From contig NZ_JADNRA010000035.1 in assembly GCF_015709525.1 (NCBI RefSeq), positions 1 to 64,000 of the forward strand: 64,000 nt of DNA. Reading direction: 5' to 3'. The notes under the pieces are model-generated. The model was given only the letters and a program-made list of their open reading frames with translations, made no database searches and was not told where the DNA came from. The position numbers and the translations under genes were made by a program. Position 1 is the stretch's first letter; each line of letters opens with the position of its first letter. Of this stretch, positions 55,201-63,007 are shown piece by piece. Source of the stretch: Methylocystis sp. L43 (GTDB lineage Bacteria > Pseudomonadota > Alphaproteobacteria > Rhizobiales > Beijerinckiaceae).

Positions 55201-55387
55201 TATAGACCTCGCGGGCGAGCAGGCGCAGAGGCAGCCCGATGACGCCGGAGGGAAAGGACAGCATCCGCTCGATGGCGTGATGCGTCTTGCCGGTGTTGGT
55301 GGGGCCGAGCACCGCCGCCACGCCCCTGTCGAACGGCTTTGCGCGGGGGGCGGCGCGGCTCGTCGGGTAAGACGGCGCGACTGTCAT
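52223..55387 (-). CDS. SUV3-like superfamily 2 RNA helicase with long disordered C-terminal tail
   Basis: 1054 residues. Walker A is LGPTNTGKTHHA, DEAD-like box AIDEIQLA, motif III GAATM and motif VI QIAGRAGRH, all as in mitochondrial SUV3. A conserved alpha-helical middle (to about 840) follows, with TGCSGEAFSSILKSLGY near 825. The last 190 residues are Ala/Glu/Pro-rich and then Arg/Gly/Pro-rich, ending KAELEKKGK, and are probably disordered and RNA-binding. Bacterial homologues are common in alphaproteobacteria and likely take part in RNA turnover. Confidence 0.9.
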   Translation of the reverse strand: MTVAPSYPTSRAAPRAKPFDRGVAAVLGPTNTGKTHHAIERMLSFPSGVIGLPLRLLAREVYNRVVERVGAENVALITGEEKIKPRAPAYWVATVEAMPRDVQADFVAIDEIQLAADLDRGHIFTDRLLHWRGRQETLLIGAATMAPLVTELFPGAPIFTRPRLSKLSFAGDKKISRLPPRTAIVAFSAEEVYAIAELIKRQRGGAAVVLGVLSPRTRNAQIELYQSGDVDYIVATDAIGMGLNLDVDHVAFASDRKFDGLRHRRLTPAEFGQIAGRAGRHMSDGFFGATGRCPPFDDDLIEALQDHCFDPVKTLQWRNSALDFSSIDALMHSLDQVPAHPDLVRARVADDQRALEAASRDDIARRNAKTTADVARLWEACQIPDYRKTSPAAHAELALAIFAFVARRGKIPEDWMARQIEAVDRIDGDIATLSNRLAQVRTASFIANRSGWLDDSQHWQSVARRVEDSISDALHDRLTQRFVDRRTSVLARRLRENAMLEAEINAAGDVLVEGQHVGSLQGFRFTPDPGAAGEAAKTLNAAAQKALAGEFEARATRVFDAVDDAFALGNDGLIRWLGEPVGKIASGAGVLAPTTRVLADEQLTGPALEKVKQRLDLWLAQHVKKLLGPLEQLEKGEGLEGVTRGVAFQLAEELGVLDRARVAKDVKAFSQEDRAALRKLGVRFGAYHIYLPALLKPAPRALSALLWALHHGGLENVRGLEEVPHLAASGRTSFAADASIPKGFYRAAGFRVCGERVVRVDILERLADLIRPAIAYRPGLTAGEPPPGAADADGFVVTVAMTSLTGCSGEAFSSILKSLGYASTQRPGPAITVAIVPAAAMEPVTPKAAAKPAEAAGEDIQAESAAAEAPVAAEAEPALASQPAASAEAPVETPAADEAPTTEAAASVAVEESAEAREEEATATDAREEPASAAAPAKAAPTEPESIEIWRPQRHVHSAPRPREAGAHRQAPGQGAEDKQQRPPRRDQRPGNAPGKEGRPAGKPRFEGRPPRDDARARRPAGFAAPERRERQPDPDSPFAKLAALKAELEKKGK

Positions 55388-56116
55388 TTGTTCTTTGCTG
55401 CCTGACGCGCGCCGCAGCGCGCCCTCGTTTCATATCGAAACTTAGAGCAGGGCGCGACTTTACCTTCTGAACAGCCTGCGAACGAATCGCGCCCGAATCG
55501 CTGACTCTCGCCGAGTCATGCTCTGTTCCAACAATATATGGATGCGCGGGCAAATCGAAACGCCAGAACTTGCGAGAACGGCCCATCGATGGCGTCGCGC
55601 GCACGCATAGCGAAAAAGCCGCCGGCGGACTCTTTTCGGCGGGTCTGTCAACGGCCAAGATTAGCCGGTTTGGCGTCTTACCGTTAAGCTTTGGGATTAA
55701 CCGGGAACGCAGCAGGCACGAATCAGCGTTCGATCTCAGTTGGCGTTGCGTTCCGGCGAATTTGCGCGACCCTCGATCGCGTCATCGCCGCGTCGATACG
55801 AGGAGCGAGGAGAAAACGACCAACAACGCTTAACGCTGCGTCCTTGTCTGGGACGCTTGAACGAGGCGGCGCGGCGTTCGCGCGCGTGGCCCCTCGACGT
55901 TGCGGCGGCTTTGCGCGGCGCGCCTCTGCGCCTATTGGTAAACGCCAAGGTTGATTCGCATGTTTGGCGAGACTCCAAAAAACGGAGCGAACCGGCGGTG
56001 CGCGAACGGGGGAATAACGGGCCGGAGATCCGGCCGCAGTGGTCAAGGCGCGGCCGAACGCAAACGAACCGGCGGGCCGTCATCGCTCGAGCCAGGGAAA
56101 GCTCACTGAAAGGGGC
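55388..56116. other. 729-bp region without a supported gene
   Basis: Frames here are short or run through the tRNA-Gly gene and show no known motif. I see no clear terminator or repeat. TTAGAGCAGGGCGCG at 55443 recalls part of a dispersed repeat. It should contain the promoter of the helicase gene (minus strand). Confidence 0.4.
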
Positions 56117-56190
56117 TGGAGCGGGTGAAGGGAATCGAACCCTCGTATTCAGCTTGGAAGGCTGCTGCTCTACCATTGAGCTACACCCGC
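56117..56190 (-). tRNA. tRNA-Gly (anticodon TCC)
   Basis: The minus strand reads GCGGGTGTAGCTCAATGGTA, anticodon loop CTTCCAA (TCC), T-arm GGTTCGATTCC and ACCCGCT before an encoded CCA (56117-56119). The acceptor stem pairs GCGGGTG with CACCCGC. Confidence 0.96.
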
Positions 56191-56353
56191 GTGACGGCGA
56201 TTCTATGCCAATCTGCGCGGCGCTTGGCAATGGGCGCGCAGACAATGCATTTCCCATTTGACAGCGAGGCGGGACGCCACTAACCGGAGCGCCCACACAG
56301 TCTCTCAATACAGGCGGGACGTTCCCACGCTGCTTCTCGAGGACCCATCGACC

Positions 56354-56722
56354 GTGGCCAAACCCGAACTCGGCGCCAAACGCCAATGTCAGTCCTGCGG
56401 GACGAAGTTTTATGACTTTAACAAGGACCCGATCGCCTGTCCGAAATGCGGCGCGATTTATCAGGTTGTGGCGCTGACGCGCGCGGCGGCGCGCGCGCAA
56501 CAAGAAGAAGAAGAGAGCGAACTCGAAAAGGAGAACCCGGAAACCGTGTCGCTCGAAGAAGTCGAGGAGACGGAGACCGTGGCGGAATCGATCGATGTCG
56601 AAGATGATGTGGAGATCGAGGGAGACGACGCCGAAGACGACACCTTCCTCGAGGAAGAAGAATCCGACGACGATGTGTCGGGACTGATCGACGGCGATAT
56701 CGAAACTGACGAAGAGACCTGA
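56354..56722 (+). CDS. FYDLN acid-domain protein (TIGR02300 family)
   Basis: 122 residues. The N terminus MAKPELGAKRQCQSCGTKFY continues with DFNKDPIACPKCGAIYQV, a zinc ribbon with two CxxC pairs. The remainder is almost wholly Glu/Asp, with a net charge of about minus forty. The family is restricted mainly to alphaproteobacteria and has no known function. GTG 56354 matches the family start; the frame extends upstream to 56258 without similarity. Confidence 0.9.
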   Translation: MAKPELGAKRQCQSCGTKFYDFNKDPIACPKCGAIYQVVALTRAAARAQQEEEESELEKENPETVSLEEVEETETVAESIDVEDDVEIEGDDAEDDTFLEEEESDDDVSGLIDGDIETDEET

Positions 56723-56797
56723 AACTTCGGGGCGTCGTCAGCAGCGCCCGCCTGGCGCGACAGAGCGCGCCGCGGCTTTCAGGTCAGTTGGGGAAAG

Positions 56798-56824
56798 GGC
56801 GGCCGTTTTGGCCGCCTTTTATTT
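56798..56824 (+). terminator. Rho-independent terminator
   Basis: GGCGGCC (56798-56804), loop GTTTT, GGCCGCC (56810-56816), then TTTTATTT. It ends the FYDLN transcript. The stem partly overlaps the last codons and stop of the convergent mucR gene. Confidence 0.85.
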
Positions 56825-57295
56825 GCCGCGACGCCGGCGCTGCTGGCCGAGCCCCATCTGCTTGGCGAGATTAGACCGCGCCTTGGCGTAGTTGGGCGCA
56901 ACCATCGGGTAGTCGGCCGGGAGGCCCCACTTCTCACGATAGTCTTCGGGCGACAAGCCGTATTGCGTGCGCAGATGACGCTTCAGCGATTTGAACTTCT
57001 TCCCGTCCTCAAGGCAGATGATGTAATCATTGGTCACCGAACGCTTGACGGGAATCGCCGGCTTCGGCGGCTCGGCGGGCGCGGCCGCGGAGCCCACGCC
57101 AACGCGCAACAAGGCGTTATAGACTTCGCTGATGAGCCCGGGCAACTCTCCGGCGGGGACTGAGTTGTTGCTCACATAGGCGGAGACGATGTCGGCTGCG
57201 AGTTCAATGTTGTTGGCTTGATTCATCGGATTGCTCACCACTTCCTGTTGAGACGGGCGCCGCCCCCGCCGCCCTTGTTCAATGCTTTGCTGCAT
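56819..57295 (-). CDS. mucR: MucR/Ros-family transcriptional regulator
   Basis: 158 residues. [18 protein letters not shown] at the N terminus is the oligomerisation region. The DNA-binding part is [20 protein letters not shown], then [20 protein letters not shown]. The Ros zinc site is altered: C94 and H107 remain, D97 replaces the second Cys and Q111 replaces the fourth ligand. Ros/MucR proteins are global H-NS-like repressors in Rhizobiales. ATG 57295 is the longest start; ATG 57226 would give a more usual length. Confidence 0.9.
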   Translation of the reverse strand: MQQSIEQGRRGRRPSQQEVVSNPMNQANNIELAADIVSAYVSNNSVPAGELPGLISEVYNALLRVGVGSAAAPAEPPKPAIPVKRSVTNDYIICLEDGKKFKSLKRHLRTQYGLSPEDYREKWGLPADYPMVAPNYAKARSNLAKQMGLGQQRRRRGK

Positions 57296-57514
57296 AGAAT
57301 CATCGCCTGGCCGTTACTTGTTGACTGCCTAACAGAATAGTGCGACTGCATCAAGAAATATTATGCACTATTGGCGCCGGCCAATTCTGCATAGTTGATC
57401 CATCAGAATTTCGCGCGTTACGGCGGTGACGGTCTCATGTTTTCCTTTTTTTTGCTTTTTTTTCTCCGCTAAAAAGCGCTGGTTTGGCGCAGCCAACAGC
57501 GGAGGCGCTGCCAT

Positions 57515-58528
57515 ATGACTGGTTTCAGAGCCATTCGCATCGACAAAGACGATCACGGTCAACACGCCGAATACGTCGTCATGCGTGAGCGCGACCTGAT
57601 GGAGGGCGATGTCGACGTCGACATCGCTTTCTCGGCGATCAACTACAAGGACGGTCTCGCCGTCACCGGGAAGGGACCGGTGGTGCGTCGCTTTCCAATG
57701 ATCCCCGGCGTCGATCTCGCCGGTCGCGTCACGCGCTCCGCGCATCCGGAATTTGCGGCGGGCGACATTGTGGTCGCGACGGCCTGCGGCCTGGGCGAAG
57801 CGCATTATGGAGGCTTTGCGGAAAAGGCGCGGCTATCGGGCGACTGGCTCACGAAACTGCCGCCGACGCTGACGCCGGCGCGCGCCATGGCGATCGGCAC
57901 CGCGGGACTGACCGCCATGTTCTGCGTGCTTGCGCTGGAGCGTCATGGCGCGCGGCCCGAGGACGGGCTCGCGGTGGTGACGGGCGCGACGGGGGGCGTC
58001 GGCTCTTTCGCCGTCGCGTTGCTCGCCAAGGCCGGCTGGCGCGTGGCCGCCGTCACCGGACGCGCGAGCGAAGACGCCTATCTCCAACGCCTCGGCGCGT
58101 CCGAAATCATCAGCCGCGACGAATTGTCCGCTCCGGGAAAGCCGCTGCAAAAGCAGCGCTTCGCCGTCGGCGTCGACACGGTCGGCGGCGTCACTCTCGT
58201 CAATCTTCTTGCGCAGACGCGCTTTGACGGCGCCGTCGCCGCTTGCGGCAATGTCGGCGGCATGGCGCTGCCGGCGAATGTCGCGCCTTTCATACTGCGC
58301 GGCGTCGCGCTGCTTGGCGTCGAAAGCGTGCGCCCGCGCATCGCGCTGCGGCGGGCGGCGTGGGCCCGAATTGCGCAGGATCTCGATCCCTCCGCAATCG
58401 ACGCCATGAGCGAAATCATCCCCTTCGATAAAGCGCTGGATCGGGCTCGTTCGATCGTTGGAGGAAAAATTCGCGGACGCGCGGTCATCGACATGGGCCT
58501 GCATCTGTCGCTCCCAGACGCGGGTTGA
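57515..58528 (+). CDS. acuI: Acrylyl-CoA reductase AcuI / YhdH-type quinone oxidoreductase
   Basis: 337 residues of the zinc-free MDR family: FSAINYKDGLAVTGKGPVVR, FPMIPGVDLAGRV, the Rossmann GATGGVGSFAVALLAKAGW and the C-terminal DRARSIVGGKIRGRAVID, all diagnostic of the AcuI/YhdH group. It reduces acrylyl-CoA with NADPH in DMSP and 3-hydroxypropionate metabolism, or detoxifies acrylyl-CoA. GGAGG lies nine bases before ATG 57515. Confidence 0.92.
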   Translation: MTGFRAIRIDKDDHGQHAEYVVMRERDLMEGDVDVDIAFSAINYKDGLAVTGKGPVVRRFPMIPGVDLAGRVTRSAHPEFAAGDIVVATACGLGEAHYGGFAEKARLSGDWLTKLPPTLTPARAMAIGTAGLTAMFCVLALERHGARPEDGLAVVTGATGGVGSFAVALLAKAGWRVAAVTGRASEDAYLQRLGASEIISRDELSAPGKPLQKQRFAVGVDTVGGVTLVNLLAQTRFDGAVAACGNVGGMALPANVAPFILRGVALLGVESVRPRIALRRAAWARIAQDLDPSAIDAMSEIIPFDKALDRARSIVGGKIRGRAVIDMGLHLSLPDAG

Positions 58529-58785
58529 CAGGGTCGCCAGCGCAAAGAAGAGGACCCGGCGCCGCCCCTGCCGCCCTTCACACTTGAAACCGCGACACAG
58601 AAACCTGGGTCTTTGAGCCGCCAAGCTAAGCCTTCGTAAGCGCGCGCGAATCGTCGCATCGACGCGCCAATTTCTCGACAAGCGCGCCCGTCTCGGCTCT
58701 AATGCCCGTGACGGCCCGCTTGGGCCGATTATTTTTGTTAAGGACGCTCGCCGCATCGGCGCGGCGAACGAAAGGTCAAAAGCGC

Positions 58786-59253
58786 ATGAGTTCGGCTTTT
58801 ACGAAAGAACAGGACGACGACAATCCGCGCGAGGATCTGCCTGACCGGCCCGTCAGTCCGCACCGCAATCTGGTCACGCCCGAGGGCCTCGAACAGATTG
58901 AAGCCGAGCTTGCGCGCCTGCAGAAGGAAATCGAACGCGCGACGGCGAGCGAAGACAATCACGCGCTCGCGCTAGCGCAGCGCGATCTGCGCTATTGGTC
59001 GGCGCGTCGCGCCAGCGCCGAAGTTATCCGGGCGATCGCCGATCATTCGCATGTGCGGTTCGGCCATCGGGTCGTCGTCGAACTCGAGGACGGCGAACGC
59101 CGCAGTTTCCGGCTCGTCGGCGAAGATGAAGCCGATCCGACCAAGGGGCTCATTCCCTATGTCGCGCCGCTCGCCAAGGCGCTGATGGGCAAGTCCGTCG
59201 GCGATAAGGCGGAGGTCATCCACCACAGCGCGCGAATCGTCGAGATCGGGTAG
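58786..59253 (+). CDS. greB: GreA/GreB-family transcription elongation factor
   Basis: 155 residues. After a charged tail, NLVTPEGLEQIEAELARLQKEIERA begins the coiled-coil finger that enters the RNA polymerase secondary channel. The FKBP-like C-terminal domain has VELEDGERRSFRLVGEDEADP and KALMGKSVGDKAEV. It would stimulate cleavage of backtracked RNA. ATG 58786 fits the family; the upstream frame to 58702 has no similarity. GreB rather than GreA is a guess from the N-terminal extension. Confidence 0.85.
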   Translation: MSSAFTKEQDDDNPREDLPDRPVSPHRNLVTPEGLEQIEAELARLQKEIERATASEDNHALALAQRDLRYWSARRASAEVIRAIADHSHVRFGHRVVVELEDGERRSFRLVGEDEADPTKGLIPYVAPLAKALMGKSVGDKAEVIHHSARIVEIG

Positions 59254-59288
59254 ACGCGCGCGCACCACCTTCCGGCGCGCTTCGATGA

Positions 59289-59972
59289 TCAGGCGGCCTT
59301 CTTGGCCGCCTTTCCTGCCTTCGAGGCTGGCGTCTTTGCTGCGCTCGGCTGTTTTTTCAGTCGGCGCTTGATCGAGCCCCAAAGTTCGCGCATCTCCTCG
59401 GCCGCGACGCCGTCCGGGTTGTATTCGCCGACGCCGCGCCCGAGCCGCGCCGCTTCCTGATAATCGACGCGCGACGAAACGAGCGGCGCGAGGAGCCCGC
59501 CCATCGCCTGCAGCGCCTTGGCCCCGAGTTCGACGCGCGCGCTCTGTTGCGCCGGCGGACATTGGTTGAGCAGAAAGGCGTAATCCTTGCCTTTCTCCTT
59601 CACGCGCATGCGCGTGATTTCCGACGCCCACAGATCGAAGGCGTTGGGGCGCGCCGGAATGACGCAAAGATCCGCGGCGCGCACGGCCGCCGAAAGATAG
59701 TCGCCCTCCTGGCCCGGCGCATCGATAATAGCGAGCGTCACGCCCTTTGCGGCGAGCGCGGCAAGCGCCTTGCTCAGTTTCGACGGGGGCACATGTTCGA
59801 CCGCGATGTCGGCGGCGCCGCGCGCGCGCGACCATTTGACCAGAGTCTGCAGCGGGTCGAGATCAATGATGAACACGCGTTCCCCAGCCTGGCGCGCGGC
59901 GACGGCGACGCTGCTGGCGAGCGTGCTCTTGCCGGCGCCGCCCTTCTGGGTGACGAAAGCGATGGTGCGCAT
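59289..59972 (-). CDS. ParA-like ATPase (orphan)
   Basis: 227 residues. The deviant Walker A is FVTQKGGAGKSTLASSVAV, followed by VFIIDLDPLQTLVKW and IIDAPGQEGDYLSAAV. It lacks an N-terminal HTH, as in small ParA/MinD-like partition ATPases, and ends in a Lys/Ala-rich tail that could bind DNA. No parB or centromere-like repeats are adjacent, so it may position a protein cargo or act on the chromosome. ATG 59972 is set by the family start; the frame runs to 60056. Confidence 0.87.
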   Translation of the reverse strand: MRTIAFVTQKGGAGKSTLASSVAVAARQAGERVFIIDLDPLQTLVKWSRARGAADIAVEHVPPSKLSKALAALAAKGVTLAIIDAPGQEGDYLSAAVRAADLCVIPARPNAFDLWASEITRMRVKEKGKDYAFLLNQCPPAQQSARVELGAKALQAMGGLLAPLVSSRVDYQEAARLGRGVGEYNPDGVAAEEMRELWGSIKRRLKKQPSAAKTPASKAGKAAKKAA

Positions 59973-60246
59973 GTGCGACGGTCCAGTCTTGTGATTGATG
60001 TCGACGCTGTGCACGCGATACTTAACGAGGGAGATCGAGCTTCCAAACTCGTTCACCTATTTGTAATACTTGCGGCAGGGTTAACCGCGCGTTAACGGCT
60101 TGGCTTCAGCGGTCGAGACTCTGATGCCCGGCCGCTATTGACTCCCTCTTCGCCAGACTCTTTTTTCAGGACGCCGCGCTCTTTTGGCGGATTCGGCTAC
60201 CAGAGATTCTCGCAAGCAAGCCGTCTCGCTATGTTAATCAGTAACC

Positions 60247-61557
60247 ATGTCCGATCTGTTCCAAGCCGCGAAGCTCGAAGACGACGCGCCGCGTCCGCTC
60301 GCCGACCGGCTCCGGCCAACGCGTCTCGATGAGGTGGCGGGACAGGATCATCTGCTTGGTCCCGAGGGCGCGCTGACGCGGCTCATCCGCGCCGGCGCGC
60401 TGGGCTCGCTCATTTTCTGGGGTCCGCCCGGCACCGGCAAAACCACGGTCGCGCGGCTTCTCGCGCATGAGACCAAGCTCGCCTTCGTGCAGATTTCGGC
60501 GATCTTTTCCGGCGTCGCCGATCTGAAGAAGACATTCGAGACGGCGCGCGTCAGACGCGCGGCCGGCCAGGGGACCTTGCTCTTCGTCGACGAGATTCAC
60601 CGCTTCAATCGCGCGCAGCAGGATTCCTTCCTGCCGGTGATGGAGGACGGCACGATCACGCTCATCGGCGCGACGACCGAGAATCCTTCCTTTGAACTTA
60701 ACGCCGCGCTGCTCTCGCGCGCGCGCGTGATGACCTTCAAGGCGCTCGACGAAGCGGCGATCGAACAGCTGCTCAAACGCGCCGAAAACGCCGAAGGCAA
60801 GCCGCTGCCGCTCGAACCTGACGCGCGCGAAGCGCTGGTCGGCATGGCCGATGGCGATGGCCGCGCGGCGTTGACGCTCGCCGAGGAAATCTGGCGCGCC
60901 GCAAAGCCCGGCGAGATCTTCGATCGGACGGGGCTCGTCGACATCGTGCAGCGCCGCGCGCCGATCTACGACAAGGCGCAGGAAGGCCACTACAATCTCA
61001 TCAGCGCATTGCATAAATGCGTCCGCGGTTCGGACCCCGACGCCGCGCTCTACTATCTCGCGCGCATGCTCGCCGCCGGCGAAGATCCGCTGTTTCTCGC
61101 ACGCCGCATCGTGCGCATGGCGGTCGAAGACATCGGCCTGGCCGATCCGCAAGCGCTCGTTGTCGCCAACGCCGCCAAGGACGCCTATGATTTCCTCGGC
61201 AGCCCCGAGGGCGAACTCGCGCTGGCGCAGGCGGTGATCTATGTGGCGACCGCGCCCAAATCGAACGCCGCCTATGTCGCCTTCAAGCGCGCGCAGCGCG
61301 TGGCGGAGGAGAAGGGCTCGCTGATGCCGCCGAAAGTCATCCTCAACGCGCCGACGAAAATGATGCGCGAAGAGGGCTATGGCGCGAACTACGAATATGA
61401 CCATGATTCGCCCGACGCCTTCTCAGGCCAGAACTACTGGCCTGATTCGCTCTCGCGGCAGAAGTTCTACAAACCGGTCGAGCGCGGATTCGAGCGCGAG
61501 ATCGCCAAACGCATCGACTATTGGGATCGACTGCGCAAAGAGCGCGGCGATTCATAA
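60247..61557 (+). CDS. rarA: Replication-associated recombination protein RarA (MgsA)
   Basis: 436 residues, clamp-loader-like AAA+ ATPase: FWGPPGTGKTTVARLLA, DEIHRFNRAQQDSFLPVMEDG, IGATTENPSFELNAALLSR sensor 1 and the C-terminal YLARMLAAGEDPLFLARRIVR with the final KFYKPVERGFEREIAKRIDYW. It acts at stalled forks. A complete single gene of normal length. Confidence 0.95.
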   Translation: MSDLFQAAKLEDDAPRPLADRLRPTRLDEVAGQDHLLGPEGALTRLIRAGALGSLIFWGPPGTGKTTVARLLAHETKLAFVQISAIFSGVADLKKTFETARVRRAAGQGTLLFVDEIHRFNRAQQDSFLPVMEDGTITLIGATTENPSFELNAALLSRARVMTFKALDEAAIEQLLKRAENAEGKPLPLEPDAREALVGMADGDGRAALTLAEEIWRAAKPGEIFDRTGLVDIVQRRAPIYDKAQEGHYNLISALHKCVRGSDPDAALYYLARMLAAGEDPLFLARRIVRMAVEDIGLADPQALVVANAAKDAYDFLGSPEGELALAQAVIYVATAPKSNAAYVAFKRAQRVAEEKGSLMPPKVILNAPTKMMREEGYGANYEYDHDSPDAFSGQNYWPDSLSRQKFYKPVERGFEREIAKRIDYWDRLRKERGDS

Positions 61558-61794
61558 AAATGCGCGCGTGAAGACGTCGCGAAATCGAGTCTTTCGCTGT
61601 TGCATATTGGTCACGTCCTTTAGCAAAAGCGCCTGTGAACGCCCAAAACCGCAGCGTTTTGATTGACCCCTGGAATGTTTCCAACGTAAGCCTGAACCTA
61701 TCGGCGCATTGTCGCAGAAGCGGCGATCTTATTCGGCGGGATCGTTTGGAATAGGGGCCGCAGGATCTGAATTTTACTGTAGAGGGGGTCACAC

Positions 61795-62754
61795 ATGACC
61801 AAATTGCCTGTCGCCGCCGGCCTCGCGCTGGCGCTTACCGCCGGATCGGCGCTCGCCGCCGACCTTCCGCATTATAAGGGCCCCCCGCCGTTCATGCCGC
61901 CGCCCTTCACCTGGACGGGCATCTACGGCGGCGTCAACATCGGCGGCGCCTTCGGCAATCAGGACAATCAGTGGACGCGTGAGAACATTCACTCCGCTCT
62001 GGGCGCGCCGATTTTCGGCGGCGTGGGTTGGAACCGCAAGTCCAACCTCAGCGGCGTGATCGGCGGCGGCCAGATCGGCTACAACTATCAATTCAATCCC
62101 TGGTTCGTCGTCGGCGTGGAAACGGACTTCCAGGGCGCCGGAATTCAGAACACCACCAACGGTTGGGGCCCGGGCGTGACGACGCCTGGGATCGCCATCC
62201 CGGGCGTGCTCTCAAGCGCTTATGCCGGCGCCGGTACCGTCAACAGCCGCGTCAATTGGTGGGGCACAGTCCGCGGCCGCGTCGGCGTCACGCCGTTCAT
62301 GCCCAACCTGATGTTCTACGCCACGGGCGGCTTCGCTTACGGCCAATCCAGCAGCAACTTCAACTATGGATCGACGCGCGGCATCTCCGGCGCCATCCCC
62401 TTCGGCCCGTTCGCCATCCCCTACAACATCACCTCGGGCGCCTTCGGCAGCGCGAGCTTCGACAACGTCAAGACCGGCTGGACCGTCGGCGGCGGTTTCG
62501 AATATGCGCCGCTGATGTTCCCGAACTGGTCGTTCAAGCTGGAATATGACTATGTCGACCTCGGCCGCACGACCTTGACGACCCTTGGTCTGGGCACCAC
62601 GACGTTTGCCATCGGACCGTTCGCCGCATCTGCGCCGTTCTTCAACAGCGCGACGACGAGCGTTCAGACACGCTTCCATGTGGCGCGCGTCGGCCTCAAC
62701 TATCGGTTGAACTGGTTCAGCGCGCCGTCGGCGCCGGTGCTCGCCAAATATTGA
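61795..62754 (+). CDS. Outer-membrane beta-barrel protein (Omp25/Omp31-like)
   Basis: 319 residues. A signal peptide ends at SALAADLP. The mature protein starts with a Pro-rich segment (PPFMPPPFTWTGIYGGVNIGG), then alternating strands and a final strand ending in NWFSAPSAPVLAKY. TWTGIYGGVN and FKLEYDYVDLG are typical of the Rhizobiales Omp25/Omp31 porin-like family. It begins after AGAGGGGG and has its own terminator, as expected of an abundant protein. Confidence 0.88.
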   Translation: MTKLPVAAGLALALTAGSALAADLPHYKGPPPFMPPPFTWTGIYGGVNIGGAFGNQDNQWTRENIHSALGAPIFGGVGWNRKSNLSGVIGGGQIGYNYQFNPWFVVGVETDFQGAGIQNTTNGWGPGVTTPGIAIPGVLSSAYAGAGTVNSRVNWWGTVRGRVGVTPFMPNLMFYATGGFAYGQSSSNFNYGSTRGISGAIPFGPFAIPYNITSGAFGSASFDNVKTGWTVGGGFEYAPLMFPNWSFKLEYDYVDLGRTTLTTLGLGTTTFAIGPFAASAPFFNSATTSVQTRFHVARVGLNYRLNWFSAPSAPVLAKY

Positions 62755-62789
62755 GCCAACGGCAAAGCGGCAAACTCCACGCAAATAGA

Positions 62790-62822
62790 AGCTCGGCCTT
62801 TTGGCCGGGCTTTTCTTTTTAA
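62790..62822 (+). terminator. Rho-independent terminator after the outer-membrane protein gene
   Basis: AGCTCGGCC, loop TTTT, GGCCGGGCT, then TTTCTTTTT. A strong GC stem with a T-run, 35 bases after the stop codon. Confidence 0.88.
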
Positions 62823-63007
62823 AAACTGCGGCATGTGCGAAAGAGCCGAGAACCGCCGCATAGACCGGGTCAGCCAACTCCTTTAAAGAAAGATGAATCA
62901 ACGCCGGGCGCGCGATATCCCCCTTGCGTCCGCGGCGGCCAATGGCTCGAGCGGCGCGCCAACGCCACGCCTTTCAGACCGCTCGTGACGGAGCTGACTT
63001 CGCGATC

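Noticed and set aside
55740-56261. A 173-codon frame running into tRNA-Gly
   Set aside because: Its C-terminal part is a translation of the tRNA gene, a common false call; the rest has no similarity.
57435-57470. T-rich run upstream of acuI as a terminator
   Set aside because: The poly-T tracts are not preceded by a GC stem on either strand.
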